Source: Anadara kagoshimensis (Eukaryota > Mollusca > Bivalvia > Arcoida > Arcidae). From it: a stretch of DNA of 64,000 bases. The DNA is taken from assembly GCA_021292105.1 (NCBI GenBank), contig CM037863.1:3860892-3924891 (forward strand). Reading direction: 5' to 3'. The translations under genes were made by a program, and so were the position numbers. The notes beneath the pieces are model-generated. The model did not search any database. It was given only the letters and a program-made list of their open reading frames with translations, and was not told where the DNA came from. Positions 1 to 12,664 of the stretch are shown one piece after another. Positions within the stretch are counted from its first letter, which is position 1, and each line of letters opens with the position of its first letter.

Positions 1-125
1 TTTATTTAATCATTTTTCTTTATCAATTTATACTAATTTTGGTTGTTTTGCAAGTAGTCCTGAAATCACAAATAAAGAAGAACACGTTATTTAACATTAT
101 TTATTACAAATACTTATCTAATTTC

Positions 126-216
126 GCTAGCGGCGGGACTTGAACTCACTACCCTTAGTTCCCCAGATTACATCCTTTCCTGACTCTACATCCTTATCCA
201 TTAGGCCACGGAAGAC
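126..216 (-). repeat. tRNA-like relic / SINE head
   Basis: Read on the minus strand, this stretch has a pol III A box (TGGCCTAATGG, fitting TRGYNNANNNG) and a B box (GTTCAAGTCCC) near the opposite end. The distance between the boxes is longer than in a normal tRNA and no clean cloverleaf closes, so it is a tRNA-derived SINE head or pseudogene rather than a working tRNA. No SINE body is recognisable beyond it. Confidence 0.55.
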
Positions 217-890
217 ATGCATATACATTGTATATTTTTAAACTATATCAGTACCCGGTAGCCTAAGGATCATGTGACTAGCTCTAAATCTTCCAGATTT
301 AATAATAAAATATATAAATAAAATGTTTTACTCCATTTTAAAAATATTTTATTATTATTATTATCATTATTATTATAGTTTGCTCTTTCATTCTTGAGAG
401 GAATAATTTTTAGGTTAATTTAACTGACTTAAGATTTCTGATCAAAGGAAGACGGGCATATCAAATCTTTACCTGTAATACACTTATTTATCTGACTGGC
501 AAACATCACTTTTATAAAGATCAATTATCGATCAGATATCCATTCCTATTTGTATAATCTTAATCATACTACTGCTTTTTTATTAAAATATTTCAATAAT
601 TCTTGAAATTAAAACAATAATTTTAAGTAAATTTTATTTAAAATTGTCTTTTATAATTTAGTTACATTTTTGTTGTAATACCAATACTTATTTCCTTGTT
701 TGATAAACAACTATAATATTGTACCAGCGACATTTAATAATCTATACAAAATGGAAGGACGAGTTTTAATGATAATTTGTTATAATCTTAATCTATCCTT
801 CAAAATCTCGCATTTAACTTAAATGGCTGTTTTATGAGGGAAACAGTGAGAATGTTAAATAAAATAATTTCAGAAATTAATTCAATTCAC

Positions 891-893
<3 letters not shown>
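217..893. other. Intergenic AT-rich stretch
   Basis: No coding frame or structured RNA is supported. One detail is the motif ccagcgacatttaata at about 724, which recurs as an arm of the 38-bp hairpin insertion at 48000-48037. Confidence 0.5.

Positions 894-938
<45 letters not shown>
894..938. repeat. (GA)n microsatellite
   Basis: Uninterrupted GA dinucleotide run of about 22 units. Confidence 0.97.
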
Positions 939-942
<4 letters not shown>

Positions 943-1069
943 GGTGCACATGTTAAACATTATAATAATAGTACTCTTTACAAATTTAAACAGTAGAACT
1001 AGCGACATTTCCTACTGTTATAAATCTGGTAAAACTGTTTTAAAAAAATATTACCATTGTCATACTCAA

Positions 1070-1212
1070 AAGCGGATCCAAGTGAATAGTCACTACCCTT
1101 TTTCAAGTTTTGGATCAGACCCGGCCAGAGACCAAACCCGCGACCTTCCACTTCTGGAGCGGACAGTCGACACTCTACCGAGCTGGCTGCTACCGAAGTG
1201 GAAGGTCTCCTT
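1070..1212 (-). repeat. tRNA-headed SINE fragment (same family as 31085 and 62990)
   Basis: On the minus strand a tRNA-like head (cagctcggtagagtg as A box, gcgggtttggtctc as a decayed B box) is followed by gccgggtctgatccaa. That junction is also seen in the fuller copies at 31085 and 62990 (gggtctgacccaag). The body then fades, so this is a 3'-truncated or decayed copy. Short open frames on both strands here are by-products of the SINE. Confidence 0.7.
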
Positions 1213-1581
1213 CCTCCCCACTTTTTCCACACTTGTTTAAAATTATCTATATGACATCCATCTGAACATTCAAGTTAATTTTATTATATTAATTAAATTA
1301 TTACATTATTACACTAAATAATCAGTATAATGGTGCAACACACAAGAATCCTTTTTACCAGAAAATAGCACTTATCATTTTAGATTTGTTCCATAAAGCC
1401 AATAACGGACGGATAGAATAAAAAGTCAAATGAGATGGAATTTATAAAAACCAATTAAAAATTAAAAAAATGTACAAAAAACGTACAAAAATTGGGACTT
1501 TTATATGAAAATAGGACTTTGCGCTATAAAAATATACAAAAAGATAATCTTATGTGCTAAAAATGTACCATTCTAATTAGC
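1213..1581. other. Intergenic AT-rich stretch
   Basis: No supported gene. There is a short run of related phrases (gtacaaaaa, tatacaaaaa) around 1470-1570, but no defined repeat unit. Confidence 0.4.
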
Positions 1582-1599
1582 TCTCTCTCTCCCTCTCTC

Positions 1600-1635
<36 letters not shown>

Positions 1636-1760
1636 ATCCTCCCGACTATATTGTAAATAACGTTTTATGGCATTTCTACCAACCTACCATAGATCCAGGA
1701 GGGGGAATGAAATGTGTCCCCATATCATAATAACTGTCGTCCACAGATCAATGGCTAATG

Positions 1761-1820
<60 letters not shown>

Positions 1821-1942
1821 CTCCCGACTATATTGTAAATAACGTTTTATGGCATTTCTACCAACCTACCATAGATCCAGGAGGGGGAATGAAATGTGTC
1901 CCCATATCATAATAACTGTCGTCCACAGATCAATGGCTAATG

Positions 1943-2001
<59 letters not shown>

Positions 2002-2137
2002 TCTCTCTCTCATCCTCCCGACTATCATTGTAAATAACGTTTTATGGCATTTCTACCAACCTACCATAGATCCAGGAGGGGGAATGAAATGTGTCCCCAT
2101 ATCATAATAACTGTCGTCCACAGATCAATGGCTAATG

Positions 2138-2187
<50 letters not shown>
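1582..2187. repeat. Three-copy tandem repeat linked by (CT)n
   Basis: A unique segment of about 130 bp starting catcctcccgactat (copies at 1635, 1817 and 2011) is repeated three times, each copy preceded and followed by a (CT)n run. Periods are 182 and 194 bp and differ mainly through CT length. Each unique segment is nearly identical, including the GC-rich core gatccaggagggggaatg. The open frames across it (poly Ser-Leu) are microsatellite artefacts. Confidence 0.95.
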
Positions 2188-2189
<2 letters not shown>

Positions 2190-3483
2190 GCCCTGACCTT
2201 GGTCCCAATATTCATTTATGATTAATGGAATCACTCTTTATGGAATCTGTCCTTGAATAAGAATTATTTTTGAAGTACTGATAACAGCCCAGTTTAAAAT
2301 TCATGCTTTCTGACAAGACAGAAGTGTCTTAATTAGTATTACTAATTAACGTCATTTACTAATACTAACTGGGTTCTTTCATGCCTAAGTGATCAGGTAA
2401 ATAACATTATCACCTAAGACTGGTCAGCACTACCTGAATTCTTTCATACCTCAGCGAACTGGTACATTACAGAGGTATCATCCTCTGATTGCAATTACCT
2501 ACCTGTACACGAATTAATTAATCAGTACCACTAATTAACTGGTCCATCCACTGGTTGCTTGACAATTTGCGGTAAGCGAGAGGGAAAAAAGTCGGAAAGC
2601 AGGGGCAAATGTTGGGGTGCCCCCCTCCCCGCCCACCTACCTCCATCCCGCTGGATCTGACACTGCATGATTTACCATTTTTGAATTATTTTTAAACAGA
2701 ACGAAAAAAGTACACGACACTGCAAATCCAAATTCTCTCTCCTCTCTCTCTCTTTCTCTCCTAGATATGACAATATTCCAACGTCAGCTGCAGACTGCTA
2801 ATATCTTTTTGTGTTTGAACAACACCATTCGATTTATTTCTGGAGAAAACTTTTTTACTTTTTTCTCAACATAATCAGGATAACGGGATAGCAGAGTATA
2901 GAGTTCCATTCCTGTGTCAAGATTATTTCACTTATATCATTATTTGATTCAATGAATAAGAATTCTAGAATATCCAAGAATGTAAAACCTGAGCGAACTG
3001 ACAAATTTTCTGAGATTATGGCCTGTCCCAGTTTAATATTTTGTCAGTTTGTAACAAAATTGTATAGTCTTGTGTAGAGACTTTAAGTTCAAGGATAGTG
3101 AAAGAAATCGAAGTGCATTGAGATTAGAACCAATATTCGACAAGCGAGTTTTCTCACACTAGATTTTCCCTAAAGATGTGAACCAAGACAGTGAGATCAA
3201 GATTTTGCTAGTTATATTGAGGCTATCAGTTCTAGGATTATTAATGAAACGGAAACACACAGAGAACCCCATTTTCGACAAGAAAACAAATTAAAACGAT
3301 AATTAACTTAAAATAAATGCCGATGATATAAATGTTTTTTCTTTTAATTGTTTCATTATAAATCACAACTTTATTAGCCCGAAATTCGTTAACTTGGATT
3401 GCGGACCTATTCTATGATTAGAAAATCATGCTTATAGTTTTCGCTTGTGGGAAAAAGTTCCGATAGACAACTCTCAGCTCCGA

Positions 3484-3486
<3 letters not shown>
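2188..3486. other. Intergenic stretch
   Basis: No supported coding region. A small CT-rich patch lies at 2733-2760 and a C-rich patch at about 2618-2640. Nothing else with recognisable structure was seen. Confidence 0.4.
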
Positions 3487-3532
<46 letters not shown>

Positions 3533-3640
3533 AACAACTTGATCAGAGAATACAAGTTATTTTACTGGATCGATCGAGAAATTATTACATGAAGAAGATA
3601 GTGCAAATGAATCTACCAGTTTTGTCTATGAAATTGTGGT

Positions 3641-3711
<71 letters not shown>

Positions 3712-3837
3712 TATGAGTGTTTATTTATTTATTTGATTATTTATTTATTATTTATATGATTATTTAAATATTTATTTGATTCTTTATTTATTAATTTATA
3801 TGATAATTTATTTATTTATTTATTTGATTATTTATTT

Positions 3838-3885
<48 letters not shown>

Positions 3886-4041
3886 TATGAATGCACATTT
3901 CAAGGTCATGAAATAAGAAATATCAAATAATGGTAGTTTAAAAACTGATGATGTACAAGTCTTCGCTCTGCCCTCACTCTCTAACTCTCTCTCTCTCTCT
4001 CTCTCTCATATTTCATATACTATTAAAGTTTTTAAAAATAT

Positions 4042-4096
<55 letters not shown>
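3487..4096. repeat. Paired (CT)n and (TTTA)n microsatellites
   Basis: Two successive blocks share one architecture: a (CT)n run (3487-3528, 3983-4006) followed downstream by a long (TTTA)n run (3640-3891 with interruptions, 4033-4096). Translation gives FIYL and SLSL repeats only, which are not coding. Confidence 0.95.
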
Positions 4097-4420
4097 CACA
4101 CAAATAACAATTGGTAAAAAGTATCTAAAGTATCCTAACATTACTACTCATGTAGATTAATCATCAGATTCCATTAAAATTCAAATCCATCTAGGTAATT
4201 AAAGAGATTAACAACATACGGTAAATTTTTCAGGTAGAATATACTATCGTCTGGTTAAAATGAGTTTGAATTTGCTTCTGTTATCAATTAGTTAGGTAAG
4301 TTGTTGATGAGATACCGGGGAAATGTTGATGATCATCAATTAGGAACCATGATCTGTTTATTACCTATGGGCATAAATCCATAATGATAAATAGTCAAAA
4401 CTACACTTTTTTAGTTTAAT

Positions 4421-4697
4421 TAATTAATAAATAAATAAATAAATAAATAAATAGGAAGTTGTACATTGAATCAATTTAGAGCTGGTACATAATAATCGGA
4501 GCAGTATAGATTATAAATAAAATAAATAAATAAATAAATAAATAATTAATTAATAAAAAAAAAAATAATTAATTAATTAATTAATTGATTAATTAATTAA
4601 TTACTTTGAAAACAATCATGAAATTTTATCACCGGACATTTATTTTTAATCGCGTTTTTCTCCAATTATTTTTGTGTAATATATACCAAATAAACAA

Positions 4698-4733
<36 letters not shown>

Positions 4734-4746
4734 AAATAAATAAATA
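4421..4746. repeat. (AATA)n / (AATT)n microsatellite cluster
   Basis: Three AATA-type runs (4421-4453, 4516-4545, 4697-4746) plus an AATT run (about 4563-4605). The strand sense is opposite to the TTTA runs at 3640-4096, so the cluster as a whole is a loose inverted arrangement. Confidence 0.9.
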
Positions 4747-4819
4747 ATGGTGCATCCTTAGCCAATTCAGGGTGGTTGAAAATACACCATTATATCGTTT
4801 AAATACATGTGTATGTCAG

Positions 4820-5010
4820 GGTGATCCTTAAAGATCCTTAAAGCCGCATTAAAGATCCTTAAAATTTCAGTTCCATTAAGGATCTGTAAGGAAGCCTTAA
4901 AGATCCTTAAAGAAGATGGTGGTCCTTAAAGGGGTCTATAAGGAGGCTTTAAGGATCTTTAAGGACATCTTTAAGGATCTTTAAGGATTCCTTAAAGACC
5001 CTTAAAGGAG
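4820..5010. repeat. Foldback built from CCTTAAAG motifs
   Basis: The left half carries repeated gatccttaaag in one orientation and the right half repeated ctttaaggatc in the other, about a dozen motifs in all. The segment can therefore fold on itself at many registers. It looks like a degenerate palindromic element. No protein frame is present. Confidence 0.75.
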
Positions 5011-5950
5011 GGAGTTGGTCTTGTGTTTATCTCCCCTGAACCGAAAGTGCCATGTTTAAAACACAATGATTTACAGTGACCCGGGACATTCTTTTTATGC
5101 ACCAAACGAATTTCTTTGTGGCGCCGAAGTGTATGATTATTACATGTTTATGGAATAATAAACAAGTCATAAGACACTAATTCAACATTTTTGTTATTTT
5201 TTCAAGATAAAAAATGGCAAAAGTAATTTTTAGAATTGAAAAAAAATCGCATTAATTTAAATACGCATTTTACAGCAAAATCGACAATTCGCATTAATTT
5301 CATGACGCATTAAATTCCTGATTTACAGTATTAAAAGGTTCAACTAAGGTCAGCAATTACAATGTAAATTACTTATATATTACACTTGTTATTGGAATTG
5401 GTTTTCACAAAATATCCATTTAAGATGACGTGAAGTATGTAATTTTGAAGTGTTTTGATTTTTAAAAAAGCATTAGGATTACATTATTTGAAAGTGGACA
5501 AACTGATAAAGTCTATAACACAGGCCTGATTCAGGCGTGAATATAAATGTTTTAGAACATGGGGTCCAAAACGGGTGTCTTAGTTCTTAGTCAAATTATG
5601 ATATTTGTAAATTTGCTGATTTTTTCTCTATATACAAATATAAATGTAGTTATTTAAATTTTTCATGTATTTTTCCTTGTTAGTATTTTTTGTTTTTAAA
5701 CAAATATATTGTGGTTATTTTATGAGACACCAAATGATAACATAGCAATTTTAGTTAATGACTGTCTCTAAGTATAAAAACGAACAATAGTGTGAACTCA
5801 CGCATGGCCACTTTATGGTCAAACCTCATTAAGTGAGTATGCCAATCTAAGTCATGTAATTCTGAGCTCATTTGAATTAATCAATAATCGTGTCATCCAA
5901 ATACTGAGGGCAAAGTGAGAAAGCAAAGTCTAAAATGTTAACAATCTTAG
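5011..5950. other. Intergenic stretch
   Basis: AT-rich sequence with no supported gene, RNA or repeat unit. Confidence 0.4.
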
Positions 5951-6010
5951 GTATGGACCTGGCATGGGTTCGAACCTACAACCTCCCGCTCTCAAGGCGA
6001 ACACCCTAAC
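5951..6010 (-). repeat. tRNA-like SINE head
   Basis: On the minus strand gttagggtgttcgcc and gtaggttcgaaccc are spaced like the A and B boxes of a pol III promoter. A GA-rich stretch abuts the 5' side. Similar heads occur in bivalve SINEs as I recall them. No full cloverleaf was found. Confidence 0.6.
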
Positions 6011-8465
6011 AGAGAGAGAAAGAGAGATATTTCACCTAAAATTTCTTGTCTCCACATTTACGGTTATTGATGACAAGATAGAATTTTAAAGTGTATTATA
6101 ATGTAATAGGGTTGGGTTATATAAAGATAATTTACATGCCCCTTACCTAAAAATTTGATTTAATTCCATGTCCTCATATACTAGTAACTGAGTGTTATGC
6201 CCCCCCCCCGCTTTATAGCGATCGTTAGATTTTTTTCGTATTTTGCGCTGCTCTCATTTCACCTTGACAGCCAATCAAATTTTTCGTTTCGACTGAAATT
6301 ACGGAAATTTCCATATACGGTATCCCAGGTATGTATAAACTCTAATTTGAGTGATTGGGTCTCCCGGAAAGTTACGAAGGCAATGTTTTCATCATGTACA
6401 ATGCCGATCTGAAATGTATTCATACGCGTATAGTCCGTAATTTTTTTGCTGGATATATACTTTAATTCTTCATTTTTGTATGATTATTTTAAAATGAAAA
6501 TCATAAAAATTTATCAAGTATAAGCCCCTCGGAAAACCCAACAAAAATGACGATCTTGTCAGTTCGCACCAACATTCTTCTTTTTGACCTACATGTGGTT
6601 GTTTTACAGTTGCCGCCATATTGGATTCTTAAATTTACGCTAAGTGACATCGATAAATAAACACGAAATATGCTCTTTAAACAGTGTTTGAAGTTGAATA
6701 AAGTTTATAATCATAGATATTATACAGGCCTGTATGTAAACAAATATTAATATTTTACATATGCGATGTAAATGTATAATTTTTGACCAGCGTTTCAGGA
6801 TAGTGAACACGTACTTTGCTATCGCTTTCTTCCAAGATATCAAGCTTCTTTGCTATGAAATTATAAGATATGAGTACACATGGAAATAGTGTGCCTGGTA
6901 AATGAGCGTGAAAGAAGTATATCTGTTTTATCGTGAGATATGTATTCTGAGACGGGTAATGCATTTGGTTACATATGCACATTTGGAATACATTTCGAAA
7001 TCTAGTAAAATATTGTGACGGGATGCATCTAATAATTTCTGCAATTTGGCGAACTGATCTCGTGTTTACAATAAAAAGTAGTCTGAGAAGTTTGTGTCCT
7101 ACGATGGAAAATCATAACTTTTTATGAAATGAACAGCAATGGCAGGTTGATTTAATTAACTCTTCGTGAAATCTACGGAAATTTAAATGTATTTTGAAGG
7201 TTATGATAACGTATTTTGATGTTGAGGCAATTGTGTCATATTTTAAAACTGTTTATGGATTAGATTTCACTTTCGTGAAAGGGAGATAATTAGTACAGTG
7301 TTGTGTGCAAATGACCACAGGTGGATTTTAAATACTTCACCATTAACATTGTGAGTAATAATCAGCAGTTAATTAAAACCCAGATTAGCAGCAAATGATC
7401 CAGTTACACACAACCGCTAGAATGTACCCCCTCATAGCCACGGTATGAACTGCAAAACTCTACTTTCTCTCTATCCGAAATGACAAAACGATCGGGTACA
7501 ACATTTTTAAATTTTAATTACCTATTGTCTTTTTCATATATTTTTGAAATTATTATTCTACCATTTAATTCAGCAATACATGGTTTGGTACATTGTTTTT
7601 TTTTTCCAAAAAAAAAAAAAAAAAAACATCCGTCATACTATGCATAGATCGACCCCACCCCCCACCCACCCACCGACCGAATTTTTGGTTATAGTCTGTC
7701 TTGCCACAACACCATTTTTCCAACTACGCTGTACAACAGCAGGGCAGTGCTATGATTTGTTTTCTTTCACACCAATTGAAATTACGACCAAGTTGAGCAT
7801 TATTATCGGAATTTCAGTTTTAAAACATACACGTTACTTTTATTTTAGATTAAAATAGTGCACAGAGAAAATGCAAAATCTGAGATTGTGTCATTCTTAC
7901 CTTATATTTAATTCATTAAATCCTGGTGGTCACTTGATACGTATAATTAATCCGTTAATACAAATGGTTATAATGAAATCCTCACAGTCTGAATTAAACC
8001 ACTGTAAATACAAAATTATCCGCCCACCTAATAATATTAAATTCAAAGTAATTTTATTGTAGCAGAGAATTATGTTGGACATTTTAGTTGTCCAAATAAT
8101 AATCAATTAATTTTCAATTAATCATATTTAGAAATATTTCCCCCTTTTGTACACAATTCCTGTCAACAAACTTCGGAAAGAGACAGTTGCCTGGACAACT
8201 TCTGTAATTGGGAGGTGCAGATTATTAGCTTATTGTGTCAGGATGGTTTATACTAGGCTTTTAAAGCTCACTTGGACAATTTTTATATATTCAACAATAA
8301 TTTTAAAAACATTTAAATTATCTCTAAAACAAAGGTTTTATTTTTATTTTCATTTTATTTTTATTTTTCAAATTAATTATGATTTCAATGTTTAAAATTA
8401 ATGACTTCAACAATGGAGAGGAAAACAAGTTAATGTGTCAATTGCAAATCAAGGGAAATAGCTGG
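6011..8465. other. Intergenic stretch
   Basis: About 2.4 kb with no supported gene. It holds a C9 homopolymer at about 6200, and a T-run followed by an A-run at about 7590-7626. Short open frames here have no recognisable domain, splice context or composition shift. Confidence 0.4.
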
Positions 8466-9524
8466 TCATGGTGAAAGGTTTTTTTCATGTAATGATGACA
8501 CTATGTCAATGATGATATGGCATGATGATCTGATGAAGATGATGACAATAGTGACGATGATGGTGACATTCAGTTCTGCTGCTGCCGATGATGATGATGA
8601 TGTCACCATGATGGAGATATAATGATGATGATGATGTGACATGAGGAGATATGATGATGATGTGACATGAGGAGATATGATGATGATGATGATGTCACCA
8701 TGATGATGATGTGACATGCGACATATGATGATGATGATGATAAAGCCAATGTCTTCATGTTGATGATGATGATGTGACATCATGATGATGATGATGATGT
8801 GTGACATTAGGAGATATGATGATGATAATGATGTGACATGAGGAGATATGATGGTGATGATGATGATGATGTCACCATGATGATGATGTGACATGAGGAG
8901 ATATGATGATGATGATGATGATTATGGTGATGACATGAGTTCTGTTGATGCTGATGATGATAATGATTATTGTGATGAAGATACTATTGATGGTGGTGAT
9001 GAAAATAAGCTCTGCTGCTGCCAATGATGATGATGATGATGATGAATGATGGTGGTGGTGATGGTGATGATGACGATGTGACATGAGGGACTATGATGAT
9101 GATTATGGTAATAGCATGTGTTCTATTGCTGCTGATGATGATGATGTTGGTAATGATGACATTCAGTACTGCTGCTGCAGATAGTATGATGATGATGATG
9201 ATAATGATGAAGATGGTGGTGATGATGATGATAGTGGTGATGACATTCAGTTCTGCTGCTGTCGATAATGATGATTATTTATTCATGATGATGATGATAA
9301 TGGTGATGATGATAAAGCCAGTGTCTTTATGTTGATGATGATGGGACATGATGATGATGATGATGATGATGGTAATGGTAATGGTAATGGTGATGATAAA
9401 GCCAATGTCTTTATGTTGATGATGATGGGATATGATGATGATGATGATGATGATGTTTATGTGACACGAAGAGTTATGATGATGATGATGAAAATGATGT
9501 CACCATGATGTTTATGTGACACGA
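8466..9524. repeat. (ATG/TGA)n-rich composite tandem repeat
   Basis: A trinucleotide-rich tract with recurring longer phrases, notably gtgacatgaggagatatg and ttctgctgctgccgatgatg, so it is a composite minisatellite rather than a pure microsatellite. It continues at 12064 after the inserted element. Minus-strand frames rich in His, Ile and Ser are low-complexity artefacts. Confidence 0.95.
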
Positions 9525-9532
9525 AGAGCTAT
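9525..9532 (+). repeat. Target-site duplication, left copy (agagctat)
   Basis: Matches 12056-12063 exactly and directly abuts the terminal inverted repeat of the 9533-12055 element. Confidence 0.85.
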
Positions 9533-11239
9533 GTAGCAACCCACTTTGAAAAAATTACGCACTTTGAAAAATGTTTTCAAATCGCGTCAAATTCGGGACA
9601 AGCTCAACGCACTTTGAAATTTTTTTTCAAAGTGCGTTAAAAATGGTTCAGCTTAACGCACTTTGAAAAATACTTCAAAATGCGTTAATGAGGTACATAT
9701 AAAATTCGACCCACTTTGAAAAAAATACGCACTTTAAATTTTTTTCAAACTTCGTTGAATGCGGGACAAATTCAACGCAAATTGAAAAAAAATCAAACTG
9801 CGTTAATGAGGTACATTTAAATTTTATTTTAACCAACCTAACTAATAGCAGGTTTAGCGTTTGTATGTCGCAGAATGTGAAAACCAGTTTCAAAATGTGG
9901 TTAGCAGCCTAGGGTGTCGGGGTGAGGAGGAGGGGGTTACAAGGGGGCATTTTGCGATATGTAGCACCTATACCATATATATCCTGACCGTAAACCATGT
10001 ATATTTACAATGAAACCACTGGGCCAATTTGAACCAAATTTGGTGTGAAAGGCCCATGGTTTGTAAAGATTAAAAGTTTTGTTGGCGTTCCCGCGTCATA
10101 TCCAAGATACCCGCCGTTACTATAAACGCATAATCGGCCGTTTTAGTCTTATGTGTTGTCCGATTTAGTTCAAATTTGAAGATGGAATATATATAGATAA
10201 GTTTGGCCATTGAACACATAAATCCACACAAACAATACCAATGTGTATTCCTTTCTCATGAAACTAAATAGCTTGCAAATATGTGTAAGAAAAGAAGCGC
10301 GGATCTCCAGACAGACATGGAAGTGAGATCAGGTGCTCCGGGAGTAGTATCTTCTGCTCAAATGCGTAGTATGGTAGTAGTTGTATGTTCAAGATCGGAA
10401 ACACAAATATTTAATTCGTGTTAAAGATGTCTAAAAATTGTGAAACTGGACAAATGCCAGTAACCAAAAGCTTCCCCCCCCGGAAAAAAACGAACCAACA
10501 ACAATAGACAATACAATAAGAATTTAAGGCCCGTTGCAATCATGGTACGACTTGGACCTACATTCGATATAAAGGGGTGGTGTGGTTAACCGGTTTATGC
10601 GGGCTGTGAGACCCTATATGTCAGACATTGGGCGAATTACATTGCAATGTACATGTAATGCATTACATTACAATTACTTTGGCAAAACTAGCATTATATT
10701 ACAATTACTTTTTTAAAGTAATGCATTATATTACACATTACATTTCATAAATTTTATTAGCAAAAGAATTTAAACATATATAGATGAGAGATGTTGCTTG
10801 TTTGGAATTTGAAATTTAGGGTTAAGGAGTGCACTTTATCGTGTAACATCTGCGTCGACATGGGGCATCGGTTGTAAGGTCTTATCCAAATTACCCCAAT
10901 GGCTTTCATTTCACAATATCATTTTCAAGAAATCTTGGTCAGATCCTGCCGGGGTTTGAACCAGTGATCTCTCACACACGGAAATTATCTTCCGTGACAG
11001 AAAGTACATTATTAAACATGCCATAACAAATAAATAAAATTCAACCCATCAAAGATGGGCGGGGGTGACCAATAACAAATCAAAAAATTATATCTTCAAA
11101 GCGGCGACTAATAAATATCCTGGGGATGTGAAATTCATCTCGGAACTCTCTTGAAGTAGCCTTGTCACAGCCGAAAATGACTGTTCACATAAACATGAAC
11201 CATGACTAGCCGAGATATTACCAATTGTGAAAAAAATTA

Positions 11240-11425
11240 CACTTTATCATTTTTTTTAGTTGTTGCATTTGTGGTAAAATTTTACTACATTTGTGAAAAA
11301 CATTTACTACATTTGTGACCAAACTTACTACATTTGTGGTTTGATACTACATATGTGACACTTTTTCATTACATTTCAGATTTGTAAAAGTTACTACATT
11401 TGTGGTAGTTACTACATAGAGGGGC
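11240..11425. repeat. Cluster of ACTACATTTGTG motifs
   Basis: About six copies of actacatttgtg or close variants (such as actacatatgtgac), irregularly spaced, inside the 9533-12055 element. Subterminal motif clusters of this kind are known transposase-binding regions in some DNA transposon families. That role is only inferred here. Confidence 0.6.
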
Positions 11426-11686
11426 CCCACACGCGCCAAACTCCCACTTTTCATGTAGTAAAGCGCATTATTAATTTTGCCTGCTACATCAATTGCAGTT
11501 ATATCGGCTATAATTGCCATTGTTCCGACGTCCTGACTGATTAACTATCAAGGGTTTTCATGTCGTTATATAGTTGTATTCCAGACCTGTTTATATTACT
11601 AGAATATGCTAGCACACACACATACACACACACCAAATTGACAAAGGCCGACAAGTTGGCAATTCGTTTTCTTTTAAAAAATCTCA

Positions 11687-11688
<2 letters not shown>

Positions 11689-11734
<46 letters not shown>
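11689..11734. repeat. (CT)n microsatellite
   Basis: Uninterrupted CT run inside the TIR element. Confidence 0.97.
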
Positions 11735-11737
<3 letters not shown>

Positions 11738-12055
11738 CGTACTGTCTATCAAACTGCCTGGTGCACGTTTATTCCTTTTGGTTATTATCGGATCTCCCGT
11801 AAAGAAGAGCTCCAAGAAAATTGTTGAAATCAAAGATGTTTTATGGTTGAGAAGAAAATTTTTCAAAGTGGGTTGTCACTTGTGTTTTTTAACTCTGTTT
11901 GAAATAAAAAAATATTTTTTTCAAAGTGCCTTGAGCTGAACAATTTTTTAACGCACTTTGAAAATTTTTTTCAAAGTGCGTTGAGCTTGTCCCGAATTTA
12001 ACGCGATTTGAAAAAAATTTTCAAAGTGCGTAATTTTTTCAAAGTGGGTTGTTAC

Positions 12056-12063
12056 AGAGCTAT
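12056..12063 (+). repeat. Target-site duplication, right copy (agagctat)
   Basis: Exact match to 9525-9532, immediately outside the right terminus (gggttgttac). Confidence 0.85.
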
Positions 12064-12170
12064 GATGATGATGATGTTACCACATTAATGATGTGACATG
12101 AGGATTTCTGATAATGATTATGATAATGGTGGTGATGATAGTCATAACATGGGTTCTACTAATGCGTTTT
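12064..12170. repeat. Continuation of (ATG)n-rich tract
   Basis: Same composition and phrases as 8466-9524, including gtgacatgagg and a version of the ggttctactaatg phrase. It was separated from that tract by the inserted element. Confidence 0.85.
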
Positions 12171-12664
12171 AGTGGAGTTATGCCCCTTTCACTTTGTGGA
12201 TTTTATCAAATTGATGGTTTCTCTGGACTTTTTTCTGTTACGCTTGAGATATTCACTCAGATTTGGGGTTCGGTCGTGAGTAGCCTCTCTTGATTTTTGA
12301 AAGATTGAAAAGTTATATTTATGTGAATTACTTAGCTTACTCAATTGATAAACATTGTGTGGCTTGTTCATTTTTACCATTGTAACATATTGATATGTGT
12401 TAGAACCTAAAAACTTGCATAAAAAGCAGACTTGTTGTTAGAGGCTTCCCGATCACAGTATCTCTTATTTGCATGATTTCCATTTGTTACTGATTCATTA
12501 GACAAATCTCAGTTTCAAGTGCACATTTTTTTTATCAAATTGCTCAGTTTAGCTGATGCTTCTGTACCTTCAGTACTTTGATTAAAAAATTCTTCCACAG
12601 TTTTTTCAGTGAGGTTGAAATTGAATATGGATTTTTTATAATGTATGAAACTGCGATTATTTCT
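12171..12664. other. Intergenic sequence up to assembly gap
   Basis: No supported gene. Open frames that appear to run through this region pass through the N gap and cannot be interpreted. Confidence 0.4.

Larger units (their letters stand above)
9533..12055. mobile_element. Non-autonomous TIR DNA element, 2.5 kb, 8-bp TSD
   Basis: The ends are inverted repeats: GTAGCAACCCACTTTG on the left and, on the other strand, GTAACAACCCACTTTG on the right. Similarity continues for roughly 150 bp. The termini contain many copies of cgcactttgaaa and its complement, and weaker copies of the terminus itself recur inward (about 9708 on the left; the complement of gacaacccactttg near 11870 on the right). 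The flanks are an exact 8-bp direct repeat, agagctat. Removing the element rejoins the ATG-rich tract, which has a paralogous uninterrupted version at about 9463-9490. No transposase frame is visible, so it is non-autonomous. The 8-bp duplication fits hAT-like elements, but the termini are not diagnostic and the superfamily is unassigned. The interior holds a decayed SINE-like piece near 10940-11000, an ACTACATTTGTG cluster at 11240-11420 and a (CT)n run. Confidence 0.88.

Noticed and set aside
8466-9084. Minus-strand frames rich in His, Ile and Ser
   Set aside because: Direct translation of (ATG)n-type repeats, with no domain and no codon structure.
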